This document shows, piece after piece, positions 1 through 8,713 of a DNA stretch of 64,000 nucleotides. The stretch's first letter is position 1. The number at the start of each line of letters is the position of its first letter. This stretch comes from Natrarchaeobius oligotrophus (GTDB taxonomy: Archaea > Halobacteriota > Halobacteria > Halobacteriales > Natrialbaceae). The DNA is taken from assembly GCF_003841465.1 (NCBI RefSeq), contig NZ_REFZ01000013.1, forward strand, positions 1 to 64,000, given 5' to 3'. A model generated the notes under the pieces. It searched no databases. It saw nothing but the letters and a program-made list of their open reading frames with translations, and was not told where the DNA came from. Position numbers and translations under genes: made by a program.

Positions 1-1
1 C

Positions 2-910
2 GAGGGCAAAGACCACTTCCGTGAGTTTCTCAGCGAGACGTTTCTTCGGTTGAGTCAGCGACTTAGCTTTGCTGTTGACTGGATTGAGACCTTTCTTCCC
101 GATATTCAGGTGTTACAGTGATCACTCACGGTCAAGAACGGCAGCTATGGACACTTTCAGCGCTATCTCTGTAAGAATTGCGACCGCACGTTCAACGACA
201 AGACCGGGACGATCTTTGCCCATTCGAAAGTCGCGCTCAGGAAGTGGCTGTTCTCGATTTACGTGTTTCTCCGATTTAACACGAGTCTTCGCCAACTTCA
301 GCTAGAGATCGACGTCCAGTACAAAACGATCTACCAGCGCGTCGAGCGCTTCACGAAGGCGCTCGACGCGCCTTCGCTTGACCTCGTCGGTTCCGTCGAA
401 ATCGACGAAGTCTACGTTTCTGCAGGGCTGAAAGGCCGCGAGCGCGACGGACCGTCGCGCTCGCGTGGCCTGTCCACGCGTGGGCGAGGATCGTACGAGC
501 AGGACAAACCGCCGGTGTTCACAATCGTCGATCGTAGCACCGGCGATCGATACGTGATCCCAGCGAAATCAGCCGATGGATCGACGATTCGGCTCCTTCT
601 CGCAAACTGCGAGAAGGAGCCACTGACCGTCTACACTGACGGATTTCGTGCCTACGATCCGTTGACCGAGGACGACGCATTCGACCGCGAATACGTCGTC
701 CACGGCGACGGCGAATACGCTAACGAAGACGTTCACGTCAACACCTGCGAGAGCCACGGATCGCTGCTGCGACCGTGGCTCTCGCCTCATCGAGGTATCT
801 CAAAAGACAAGCTCACACAGTATCTCCGAGCGTTACAACTTCGACGAAAGCTACTGCGAAAACCGGGGAGAGAAGCGCTCAAACATGCTATCAAGAGCGA
901 TTTCTTTTTC
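2..910 (+). pseudogene. IS1595-type (ISXO2-like) transposase, degenerate
   Basis: One reading frame from base 2 encodes an IS1595-family transposase. It has an N-terminal segment, then a zinc ribbon of which only the second pair survives (YLCKNCDRTF), then a DDE domain with EIDEVYVSAG, VYTDGFRAY and HVNTCESHGS. An in-frame TGA at 119-121 and the missing first CxxC suggest a short deletion in the zinc ribbon. Past ALKHAIK (about 893) the frame runs into unrelated residues, so the native C-terminus is gone. The longest remaining ORF starts at 263 and is open to 1186, but it lacks the DNA-binding part. The 5' end lies outside the window. Inference: inactive insertion-sequence remnant. Confidence 0.8.
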
Positions 911-1139
911 GCTGAGGATGAGACACGGGACTCGACCGACCAGCTTCGGCTCACTCGAATCGGTACACACGCTGTGTCGTCGGGCTCAGGTACGTCGTTG
1001 TGGAACCGACTGCGGACACACCGCGGAGCGAACAGCGGGACCTACGAAGATGGCGGGAATCATCGGGGTTCGGTCTTCCGTAAGCGTGTCGGGGAGGCGA
1101 TGATCGAACGAGACGGGCTTCACGACGAGTACCCGAAAT

Positions 1140-1417
1140 GGGGCGACGGCTCCGGCGCGGACCGGGAGCGGCGACTCGCGGTTTGAGGGGAAGATCTCGA
1201 AACGAGGATCAGGACGAGTCCAGTGACTGCTCGTTCAAGCGTCGTACTCAGCGGTATATACGTGCGAAGACGAGTACCTCAGCCGATTTTACAACCGGTT
1301 AGCTCGAAAAAGAATTCGAAAACAGCCACTGTAGCAACCGCCCGGAAGCTGCTGGTTTCAATGTATCACATGCTGGACCGTGAGGAGGTGTACAATCCAC
1401 CAGAGGTGAGTGCCTGA
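1140..1417 (+). pseudogene. IS110-type transposase, C-terminal remnant
   Basis: Two overlapping frames together give the conserved tail of an IS110-family transposase. Frame 3 reads GDSRFEGKISKRGSGRV, then a TGA at 1224-1226, then LLVQASYSAV and DEYLSRFYNRLARK. After a frameshift near 1305-1315 the next frame reads KTATVATARKLLVSMYHML and ends PPEVSA at 1417. In this family the tail follows the transposase IS116/IS110/IS902 domain. The N-terminal RuvC-like part is absent, and 911-1140 cannot be assigned. The element is dead, probably broken when the neighbouring IS1595-type element inserted or decayed. Confidence 0.7.
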
Positions 1418-1783
1418 GCGCTGCCGGGGCGGCGCTCATTGGCCGGTTGGTGGTAGCGTGAGCGGCTGCTCTCGCAAACAGAAGTCTCCCACCTGCTGGC
1501 TGTTTCAGTAGCTATCGGTTCGCTGGCTGTCGATTCTACGCTCAAAAATCACAGCAAGTCCTCGTCGCCCGATGAATTATCTTGGCAAGCGTGGTTTGGC
1601 CGGTCAGCAGAATTTCCATAGGTGAATCTAGAGGCTGAGTTCGGCAAACCACCCTGGTTTGTTCCGAGCAATCACTGCTGAATCAGCCGACAGCAGACCT
1701 GCGAATCAATCACATCATTTCCTGAGCACTCATAGAGCTATTGATCTGGGGCTGTGCCGTTCTGTATGGGTCTGAAACCTGCG
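1418..1783. other. Intergenic stretch, no gene seen
   Basis: This lies between the transposase debris and the ArsC-like gene. I see no convincing reading frame, tRNA or strong inverted repeat. It is probably decayed mobile-element sequence, but nothing in it can be named. Confidence 0.4.
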
Positions 1784-2185
1784 CTACGCGGCGTTTCGAC
1801 CCTCAATCTCGTCGAACAGAGTAATAACTCGCTGCTCGATTTCATCACGTTGCTCCCGTGTCTCGGACGCTTCCAGAGACCAGGCGTGGTGTTCACCTTC
1901 CCACCCATCGGGTCGGAATTGATCGACCGAGCAGCCCATCGTCACGATGTAATCTGCATCCGCTACGTCCTCTTTGGTAATTCGGCGCGGGGAGCGGTCG
2001 CTGATGTCGATCCCTTCAGCTTGGAGTGCCTCGATAACGTCATCGTGGACACTCTCAGCAGGGTCGGTTCCCCCGGTAACGATGTCAATATTAAGCCCAC
2101 GACGGTCACACTCTCTTTCGGCGAACGCTGTCGCCATCTGGCTCCGACCAGCGTTGCCAACGCAGGCGAGTGCAATTTTCGTCAT
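1784..2185 (-). CDS. arsC: Low-molecular-weight phosphatase / arsenate reductase (ArsC) family
   Basis: This 133-residue cytoplasmic protein has the LMW protein-tyrosine-phosphatase P-loop at its N-terminus: Cys8, five residues, Arg14-Ser15 (ACVGNAGRS). The C-terminal acid motif is less clear; there is an ADYIVTMGC segment near residue 80. Family members either dephosphorylate tyrosine or reduce arsenate, and sequence alone does not decide. I chose the ATG at 2185 because the P-loop must sit within about 10 residues of the start; the frame stays open to 2380 but that extension is not protein-like. No ArsR or arsenite pump is adjacent (the ArsR-type gene is 3.5 kb away). Arsenic detoxification is therefore plausible rather than shown. 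Confidence 0.75.
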   Translation of the reverse strand: MTKIALACVGNAGRSQMATAFAERECDRRGLNIDIVTGGTDPAESVHDDVIEALQAEGIDISDRSPRRITKEDVADADYIVTMGCSVDQFRPDGWEGEHHAWSLEASETREQRDEIEQRVITLFDEIEGRNAA

Positions 2186-2431
2186 CGTACTCCAGTTTTG
2201 TTGTCCAACCCTACAACCCTTTGCCCAAGTGCAGACAGTGGTGGAAATCAGGGGTACAACTGCCCACAGACGTAATTCAGTCCAAGATATGCACCCCGTA
2301 TCTTGCGCGGACGAGACTAATCTCATCAGAAGTTGATAGAAACAGCGTGCAACATCCAGAGGGTAGTTGCACCATCTCATTGCGGTCGTACGTGATATGA
2401 TTATCTACTTGTACAGCCTGTAATCACTGTT

Positions 2432-3229
2432 ATGCCACTCGTCCACTGTAACGGCGCAGAGATCTATTACGAGGACCACGGAACAGGGGAACCGATTCTC
2501 TTCCTCCATGGCGCGTGGGCGGGGTGCCGGTATTTCGAGGCCCAGCTAACCGGCCTTTCCACCGAGTACCGTACCATCGCGTTCGATTTTCGAGGCCACG
2601 GTCGGTCGACGAAGACAGAAGTCGGTCATACCCTCACACAATATGCCCAAGATGTTCACGCCATTCTCGATCACCTCGCTCTCGATGATGTCGTCATCGT
2701 CGGCTGGTCGCTGGGTGCAATCGTCTCGTGGGAGTATATCGACCGGTTCGGTACCGAACGTGTGCGAGCACTCGTTGATGTGGACATGGAGCCATCACCG
2801 ATGCAGCACGACGACAACGAGTACGGGTCGTACAACGTCGACGGACTCACGGAGCTTCACCGGCGTATTCAGTCGGAACCGGCAGACGTCATCGAGCGGA
2901 CGATCGACCTGTTGCTGAAAGATGCGCCCTCCCAGGGGGTACAAACGATGATGTTCGACGAGATGTCTCGAACGCCCCCATCGATCAAGAGCGCGATGCT
3001 CCTCGAGTTGCTCTGTGATTACCGCGACGTCTTGCCTGCCATCGACGTCCCAACACTCGTGTGCGCTGGCGCAGACGAGAAGTGGCGGAGCGTCTCGGCG
3101 GTCGAGCACGCGGCGGAACTTATCCCTGACGCCAGAGTCGAACTCTTCGAGGAGAGCGGACATTGTCTGACTGTCGAGGAACCAGAGCGGTTCAATGATG
3201 TGGTAAGCGACTTCGTCGAATCTCTTTGA
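2432..3229 (+). CDS. Alpha/beta hydrolase
   Basis: 265 residues, the usual size for a single-domain alpha/beta hydrolase. The oxyanion-hole motif FLHGAWAG is near residue 25, DFRGHGRS near 55, the nucleophile elbow GWSLG near 90 (Ser in the middle), the acid in the ADEKW region near 215, and the catalytic His in SGHCLTVEEP near 245. Fold and catalytic triad are clear; the substrate is not (esterases, haloperoxidase-like and lactonase enzymes share this layout). It is a single gene diverging from the ArsC-like gene, with an AT-rich promoter region at about 2390-2430. No signal peptide, so cytoplasmic. Confidence 0.8.
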   Translation: MPLVHCNGAEIYYEDHGTGEPILFLHGAWAGCRYFEAQLTGLSTEYRTIAFDFRGHGRSTKTEVGHTLTQYAQDVHAILDHLALDDVVIVGWSLGAIVSWEYIDRFGTERVRALVDVDMEPSPMQHDDNEYGSYNVDGLTELHRRIQSEPADVIERTIDLLLKDAPSQGVQTMMFDEMSRTPPSIKSAMLLELLCDYRDVLPAIDVPTLVCAGADEKWRSVSAVEHAAELIPDARVELFEESGHCLTVEEPERFNDVVSDFVESL

Positions 3230-3394
3230 TGCAGACGCGCTATGTATCTTACAGAGACTCAACGAGCTATCCAGCTGTTGTGAGAAAAGGCGTGCCCGAT
3301 ACAGAGGATGGATGCAGCAAAATGACTTTCTTCATTTCGAACAGCACACTATAAACTAATTATTCGGGACTGTAAAAATAGAGTGGTGCGACGA

Positions 3395-4021
3395 TCAGTC
3401 CGCCGATTGTATCTGAACGTTTGGCCTGTTCGGATGCTCGAGCGACACGAGATTGTAGACTGGCGACCGCTTCGGGAACTCACGGACCATCGATCGCTCT
3501 GCAGTGGTCAGATCACCGGTCACGTTCACGTCAATTTCGAGTTCGCCGTACATGTCGTGTGCGCTGTCGACATCGTGGATTCCGAACAGCAGCCGAAGGT
3601 CGACGGGGGCGCGGACGGTCGTCGTCACCTCTTCGACGTCGATGTCCTCGCGGATCGCGTTGTAGACGACCGTTCCATTGATGCACGCGGTCAATCCCGC
3701 GAGCGCCCCTTCGATGGCCTCGTAGCGATCGGTCGGCTCGACGTACGCCATCGCCTCCTCGAGTTCAGGTGGGAGACCGAACTCGAGAACGTGTTCACGG
3801 TCTCCTCCCATCTCCTCGCCGCCGAGAGCCCAGTCCCCGATCGTCGCGGTCGTCCGGTTGGCGACCTCCTCGGTGATGCCTGTGGCCCGGAATTCGAGCA
3901 TTCCGTCGTCCGGATTCGTCTCGAGCCAGTCGATAAACTCGAGGTGGCCGCCGGCATCGACACCGTGTTCGATCTCGTCTTTCCGCTGCGCTGCAACGTC
4001 CTGCATTTCGTCTGTAGTCAT
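3395..4021 (-). CDS. OsmC family protein, second cysteine replaced
   Basis: 208 residues with the OsmC/Ohr-like fold: a beta-rich N-terminal half, the central helix LAGLTACINGTVVYNA carrying the first (peroxidatic) Cys, and a C-terminal segment KRSPVYNLV. In OsmC and Ohr enzymes that last motif is normally C-P-V, and its Cys is the second redox residue; here it is Ser. The protein may therefore act as a one-Cys peroxidase or have lost peroxide activity. The extra N-terminal region (about 60 residues) is typical of larger haloarchaeal OsmC paralogues. It is transcribed convergently with the hydrolase and has no operon partner. Confidence 0.75.
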   Translation of the reverse strand: MTTDEMQDVAAQRKDEIEHGVDAGGHLEFIDWLETNPDDGMLEFRATGITEEVANRTTATIGDWALGGEEMGGDREHVLEFGLPPELEEAMAYVEPTDRYEAIEGALAGLTACINGTVVYNAIREDIDVEEVTTTVRAPVDLRLLFGIHDVDSAHDMYGELEIDVNVTGDLTTAERSMVREFPKRSPVYNLVSLEHPNRPNVQIQSAD

Positions 4022-4163
4022 AGTCTTTCCCTCGTATGTGGGTAGGTCACATTCGGTATTAAGACCGTATGGCGGATCTCGGGGACAGTCCAGAGGTCAG
4101 GACGCAACTCTGAACGCCACGGACGGCCGACTGGGATGAGATCAAATGAACGGCTCTACGGAC

Positions 4164-4334
4164 TCAGAGCGCTTCGATATACGGTGCCACGTCTTCGTCC
4201 GAGACGTCTCGTCCATGTACGTCTTTCAGGTGGGACCGTGCAGCCTCGTATATCGACTCCTCGAACTCGCTGTAGATGATCACGTCACAGTCTGCGACAT
4301 CGTGACACTCGAACCGATATCGTTCCGTGACCAT
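4164..4334 (-). CDS. DUF1059-type small protein
   Basis: A 56-residue frame reading MVTERYRFECHD, then DCDVIIYSEFEESIYE, then HLKDVHGRDVS, ending EAL at a TGA. The pattern (short N-terminal strand with Cys, acidic middle, H-x-x-x-x-H-G segment) matches the DUF1059 family of small cytoplasmic proteins of unknown function. The ATG at 4334 is the only plausible start. It lies head-to-head with the coiled-coil membrane gene at 4432, leaving about 100 bp for two promoters. Confidence 0.65.
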   Translation of the reverse strand: MVTERYRFECHDVADCDVIIYSEFEESIYEAARSHLKDVHGRDVSDEDVAPYIEAL

Positions 4335-4431
4335 GCGTGCTATAGCGGCGCGAGAACCATTTAACTGCTGCCGACGCGAAGCGTTCTCGCTGGTCTCGAA
4401 ACATTTGTACGCTGGTCCCGTTCACTGGCGT

Positions 4432-5205
4432 ATGGTGGAAACAGCCGCCGTTATTTCGATCCTCGCCGGCGTCTTCACCGCCTTGTTCGCTGTCTTCCTC
4501 ACGTTTTACCTGCGAAATCAGTGGCAAGAGATCCAGTCCCTCCGGGCGATGCAGACGGAACTCGAGCAGAACACCGAGCGGATACGGGACCTCTCCGAAC
4601 TCCTCAGCGACGACTTACAGCGCCAGCAGGTCGACCTGCCCGTCGAGGTTCCGCCCGGAACGAAAATCGAGATTCGATACGTCGTCTCCTTTCCCAGTTC
4701 CCTCTCGACGACCGCGTTCGAGCAGTTGAAACACTCCGGAATGTTCCTCCGACTGTCACCCGAGGTACGGGGATCGCTGTTCGAGTTGTACGACACCATC
4801 GATCGAATCAACCGGCTGCGACAGCACAGAGAGCGGATCCACTTCGACGACGTTGGAAACGTACACATCGTCATCGACCCCTCCGAACTCGACGTCGAGC
4901 CGGGGACGTCCATCTCTGAGGACGATCTCTCGCTGGAAACCAGACAGCGGCTGGCGGACCTCCGAGAGATGCGGCGAGCCATGAAAGGAGTCAACAGATC
5001 GATCCTGCGACTCATCGCATCGATTTCCTCCCCGAAGATGGTTGCAAACCTTGAGCTGGAGCCGTTCCTCGAGACGGGGCACGGCCCCGATCCACAGCGA
5101 GAATCGCGACTCGAGTCGGTACGGTCCGGCGAGGTCGATCTCGAGGAGATGCGAGCGACCTTGATCGACATCGAGAAGAAATCGATCTGGTCCCGGTTCA
5201 TGTAG
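4432..5205 (+). CDS. Membrane-anchored coiled-coil protein, unknown function
   Basis: 257 residues. One N-terminal membrane helix (about residues 4-26, AAVISILAGVFTALFAVFL) is followed by a charged heptad-rich segment (QTELEQNTERIRDLSELL), a middle domain with the hydrophobic FPSSLSTTAF strand, and a second coiled coil near 165-200. The architecture suggests a single-pass membrane protein with a cytoplasmic oligomerising tail. I do not recognise a family. I chose the ATG at 4432 because it places the membrane helix directly after the start; the frame is open from 4327 but that part is not protein-like. The gene stands alone. Confidence 0.6.
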   Translation: MVETAAVISILAGVFTALFAVFLTFYLRNQWQEIQSLRAMQTELEQNTERIRDLSELLSDDLQRQQVDLPVEVPPGTKIEIRYVVSFPSSLSTTAFEQLKHSGMFLRLSPEVRGSLFELYDTIDRINRLRQHRERIHFDDVGNVHIVIDPSELDVEPGTSISEDDLSLETRQRLADLREMRRAMKGVNRSILRLIASISSPKMVANLELEPFLETGHGPDPQRESRLESVRSGEVDLEEMRATLIDIEKKSIWSRFM

Positions 5206-5430
5206 ATCCGTAGTGCGTCCAACTCGCACTTTTCGTTGGGCGGGCAACGAGAGAGTGAGAGCTGGCGGGCAGATTCGGCACTCGTCGCATTCCCAACTGT
5301 AGATGAAACGGTAGTCCTCGTAAATCGGTGGCCTCAGTGCTCATAGGTCATGGTTCCGGTGTCGTCAACAAGGCGTTTCGCAGGGAGAGGAATAGTAACA
5401 TGACCCAGGATTCCAATAATAGGATGTTCT

Positions 5431-5589
5431 ATGCGAGAGTATTACCGTCCCCGCAAATCCATCCGAATCCTGTACGACATTCGCGCCCTGTATTCCGCAC
5501 GACGCTACGAGCCCTGCTCAAACTTGATAGAACGCTCGCTGATTAATAAGCACATCTACGTACCGGTTGGTTCACCGAATCGTGGATGA
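5431..5589 (+). CDS. Possible 52-residue basic protein
   Basis: An ATG frame of 52 codons reading MREYYRPRKSIRILYDIRA and ending VGSPNRG. It has a regular distribution of hydrophobic and basic residues and no haloarchaeal acidic bias. The surrounding 5206-5636 region is otherwise empty and relatively AT-rich. The frame could be a real small protein or a fragment of an older gene; I do not recognise it. Confidence 0.3.
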   Translation: MREYYRPRKSIRILYDIRALYSARRYEPCSNLIERSLINKHIYVPVGSPNRG

Positions 5590-5636
5590 AACAAGCCCTT
5601 GTGAATAGTTCTATGACGCTTCCCCGCGAGCCCAAT

Positions 5637-6029
5637 TCAGACGGCGTTCGCCCGGTTGTGAATGGTCTCGACCAGTTGCGGGACGAACTCTTCGGCCAGC
5701 GGCGAGAGCTCGTAGACGCGGCTCTGGTTCTCGCGGAACTTGCCGACGAGACCCGCCTCTTCCAGCGTGTTCAGATGGTGGTACAGATCGTTCTGTTTCC
5801 GATCGAGTTGGTCGGCCAGCTCACCGCTTTGCATCTGGTTCTCCTCCGCGAGGAGATAGAGGATGATGAACCGGGTCGGTTCCCCGATCGCCTTGATTCG
5901 CTCTACCTCGCGGTCGAAATCCAGCGTACCGTTCAGCAATTCCGCTTCGACGCGTTCTCTCGCGGTAGAGCGGTCGGCGTTCTCTATTTCCCGTTCAGTC
6001 ATATCTGTCCGTACGGGTCCGCCCATCAT
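5637..6029 (-). CDS. ArsR-type winged-helix transcriptional regulator
   Basis: 130 residues from the chosen start. A winged helix-turn-helix covers about residues 45-115: IKAIGEPTRFIILYLL is helix 1, SGELADQLDRKQNDLYHHL the recognition region, and GLVGKFRENQSRVYELS the wing. This is the ArsR/SmtB layout, but no Cys-rich metal motif is visible, so the ligand is unknown. The double ATG at 6027-6029 sits about 30 bases after a TATA-like box (6058-6063), which fits a leaderless transcript; an internal ATG at 6002 (MTEREIEN) is an alternative. The direct target is not obvious, since the nearest genes face away. Confidence 0.75.
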   Translation of the reverse strand: MMGGPVRTDMTEREIENADRSTARERVEAELLNGTLDFDREVERIKAIGEPTRFIILYLLAEENQMQSGELADQLDRKQNDLYHHLNTLEEAGLVGKFRENQSRVYELSPLAEEFVPQLVETIHNRANAV

Positions 6030-6032
6030 ATA

Positions 6033-6063
6033 CTTAATCAATCTTAAGGCATCCATCTTATAT
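6033..6063 (-). promoter_or_regulatory. TATA box and short palindrome before the ArsR-type gene
   Basis: On the minus strand ATATAA (6063-6058) is followed by CTTAA-six bases-TTAAG (6048-6033) just ahead of the start. A palindrome between the TATA box and the start is a typical position for an autorepressor site. The palindrome is short, so this is an inference. Confidence 0.4.
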
Positions 6064-6244
6064 GTCCTGATGTGTGTCGTCTACAACATCAAGCGTGCGG
6101 TGAAACAGTGAATTCCGCCGCCCTACGTCGCTTCAACACAGCCTCTCGACCTATTAAGGCATTAATTTTTGACTATACCTAAATAGCTCTTGTGTGTTCT
6201 TATTGGAACAATAATATCTTATTATCCCGCACGTATATTGATTT

Positions 6245-6919
6245 ATGGCATATAGAGACACCAAAGCCACTATCCTCTTGCTTGTAGGGATTGGATTGCT
6301 TTTAAATCCGGTCTATTTTTCGCCCCATTCACTTGATGGGACAGGGACCGAAATTACGTACGAAGTGGCTCCAGTTGAAAACGAAACTATCGCAGGATCA
6401 GTTGTTAGATTTTCAGACCGAACACTTCGGTGCGGAAATGAGCGTTCATGTGTTCTTGAAGAAAAGATTATGGAAGAGGGTGAAATGGAACATAATAGAA
6501 CAATTAAAACAGGATCCGAAGACCAACTGGGTTTTTACAGCAATAGTTGGGAGAAATATTCGGTTATTAGTTTCGAGGGGGATTTTTATTTGCCAAGCGA
6601 AGAAAGCACAAATCAGGGGACAGTATTAACTCATGAACAAGTAACAACAGCAGAAGCTCTTAATCATATTTCAGTTTCAAGTAATCAAACTTCAGTAGAA
6701 GTTAAAGAGGCTGTTGACACCGGATCGGTTACTCTTATCGATAAGAGAATTCCCGAATTTGAGAGACAAGTTCCAATTGAACACGAGGGGGAAGTGTACT
6801 ACGTAAGTCGGATTTCTCACAGAGGTAGCCCTCATCAACATATTATTCCTATCCGACTTGCCCTTTTTCTACTAGGTTTCTGTACGATTATAATCTCGTG
6901 GCAATGGCGAGGACAATAA
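6245..6919 (+). CDS. AT-rich two-helix membrane protein, unknown function
   Basis: 224 residues. An N-terminal membrane helix (about 9-27, TILLLVGIGLLLNPVYF), a roughly 165-residue extracellular-type domain with two Cys in LRCGNERSCVL and several N-x-S/T sites, and a C-terminal helix (about 200-218, RLALFLLGFCTIIISW) ending in a short basic tail. This resembles haloarchaeal two-helix surface proteins of unknown role. The composition is far more AT-rich and less acidic than neighbouring genes, and the flanks are AT-rich too, which suggests recent transfer. Confidence 0.6.
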   Translation: MAYRDTKATILLLVGIGLLLNPVYFSPHSLDGTGTEITYEVAPVENETIAGSVVRFSDRTLRCGNERSCVLEEKIMEEGEMEHNRTIKTGSEDQLGFYSNSWEKYSVISFEGDFYLPSEESTNQGTVLTHEQVTTAEALNHISVSSNQTSVEVKEAVDTGSVTLIDKRIPEFERQVPIEHEGEVYYVSRISHRGSPHQHIIPIRLALFLLGFCTIIISWQWRGQ

Positions 6920-7345
6920 TGTATGTCCTGCCAAATAAAGACCTACAACTATACCAACTCTGTTGATATTATCGAATTGGTATATGGCGAGAAGAGGAGG
7001 GAACTCTGTTGGAAGCAAGCCAAAGATAGTTTTGTGCTGCGCTTCCTCGCTTCGCTCGACCGCTCGGCAAAACGTCGATGAAAAGCCATCGTCACCCTCT
7101 CGGTCCGGTCGGATCGGCGCTTCTCCTCGACGAAACCGGACAGATCGCGAACGCACGGAGAACGCTGTCCTGCGGTCAGTAGCGGGAAGTGATCCACGTG
7201 GGCCTCGAGCGCGAGTCCGATCGATCGAGGTATCGAAACCACGCCGGGGGTATCGGTGATCGTCCGATCGATTAGGTGATGACGATGGTCGACTCGGTCG
7301 CACAGCATCTCCCCGAAGGGGCCACGCGGTAGCGGGGAACGGACG
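6920..7345. other. Intergenic stretch with possible gene debris
   Basis: The minus strand carries a short frame (about 7308 down to 7090) that looks protein-like in places (ITDTPGVVSIPRSIGLALEA), but it has no recognisable family and runs into non-coding sequence. It could be the remnant of a gene that once followed the enolase-superfamily gene. I do not call a gene here. Confidence 0.3.
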
Positions 7346-8509
7346 TCACGAGTCGATCCTGGCGGCCTCGAGTTTCTCCTCGTCGACCGTCACGCCGAGC
7401 CCCGGCGCGGACGGAACCGGGAGGGTGCCGTCCTCGAACTCGAACGGATCCTCGATGACGTGATCTTCCAGGGCGTAGTACGTCGTGTCGGAGGGGAGGT
7501 CGATCGCGGGCGTCGACGAGATGGCGTGTAACATCGCCGCAGTCTTCACGCCGAGGTCGAATCCGCAGTGGTGAGCGAGCGAAATGTCCGCTTCCTCGGC
7601 GACGCTCGCGATCTTCTTCAGCGGCAGGATACCGCCGATGGGGATCATGTCGACGACGCCGACGTCGACCGCGTCCTCGCGGACCAGTTCGTAGAAGTTT
7701 CGCGGATGATAGAGGTCCTCGTTCACGGCGATCGGCGTCCGGAGGCGCTGTCGGAGCCGTTTGTACGATCCGACGTTGTCGGTGCGAATCGGCTGCTCGA
7801 GGTACTGGATCGCGATCCCGGCGTCCTCGAGTCTGGCGGCGATGCGCGTCGTCTCGGAGACGGACCAGCTCTGGTTCGCGTCGGCGCGGAGTTCGACTTC
7901 GCCGTCGACGGCGTCGTGCATCGCGACGAGCCGTTCGACGTCAGACTCCATGGTTCGTTCGGGCGCGAACTCGTCCGGAGCCGTGTCGGCGTCGTAGCCG
8001 CCGACTTTCGTCTTGACGACGTCGAACCCGGCGTCGCGGACCTCGCGCATTCGCTCGACCGACGCTTCGACCGTGTCGATGGCGTAACAGTACGAAAACG
8101 CCACTCTATCGGTCTGTTTGCCGCCGAGCAGCCGGTGGAGCGGGCAGCCGGTGTACTTTCCGAACGCGTCCCACATCGCCATCTCGACGCCGCTGAGAAA
8201 GACGCTCGAGTCGATGTAGTGAGAGCCGTAGTACTCGTGCAACGTCTCGAAGTTCCAGACTGGCTCGCCGACGACGAGGTCGGCGACGACCGTTTCGAGT
8301 ATCGACTTCGTGATCGACGGGGAATAGACGACGGCGGTTTCGCCCCAGCCCGTGATTCCCTCGCTGGTGGACAGTTTGACGAGGACGCGCTCTGCCGACT
8401 CCAGGTACTCCAGGCGACCCATGACGTAGGGCGCGAGTCCGTGGTCTTCCTCGAGCGGTTTCAGTCCGATCTCGACGGGAATCGCTTCGACGTCGGTGAC
8501 TTCCATCAC
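7346..8509 (-). CDS. Mandelate racemase / muconate lactonizing enzyme family protein
   Basis: 387 residues, full length for the MR/MLE branch of the enolase superfamily. The N-terminal capping domain (1-130) precedes a barrel with the K-x-K motif VVKTKVGG near 170, then RADANQSW near 220 (metal Asp), LEQPI near 248 (metal Glu), AVNED near 273 (metal Glu/Asp) and LAHHCGFDLG near 315. The family abstracts a proton alpha to a carboxylate; racemases, cycloisomerases and sugar-acid dehydratases share the scaffold. Being next to a hydantoinase suggests a racemase for an N-carbamoyl or related acid, but that is inference. It reads in the same direction as the hydantoinase with about 200 bp between them. 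Confidence 0.8.
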   Translation of the reverse strand: MMEVTDVEAIPVEIGLKPLEEDHGLAPYVMGRLEYLESAERVLVKLSTSEGITGWGETAVVYSPSITKSILETVVADLVVGEPVWNFETLHEYYGSHYIDSSVFLSGVEMAMWDAFGKYTGCPLHRLLGGKQTDRVAFSYCYAIDTVEASVERMREVRDAGFDVVKTKVGGYDADTAPDEFAPERTMESDVERLVAMHDAVDGEVELRADANQSWSVSETTRIAARLEDAGIAIQYLEQPIRTDNVGSYKRLRQRLRTPIAVNEDLYHPRNFYELVREDAVDVGVVDMIPIGGILPLKKIASVAEEADISLAHHCGFDLGVKTAAMLHAISSTPAIDLPSDTTYYALEDHVIEDPFEFEDGTLPVPSAPGLGVTVDEEKLEAARIDS

Positions 8510-8713
8510 GTGTCACGTGAGCACACGACGATATACGTGTTAACATTCCCTCGGATTCTTACAATTCTGTTCGATCACTCGATCCGAGGTTGGCGGTCGT
8601 TCGAAATCGTCTCACGGCCTCGATCGCAGGGCCGAACGGATGTGGAGATCTCGCTCGAGCAGACTGCCGATCGGAATACGATTCCTCCGCGTGAACGCGG
8701 AGGAGGAGGTCAA

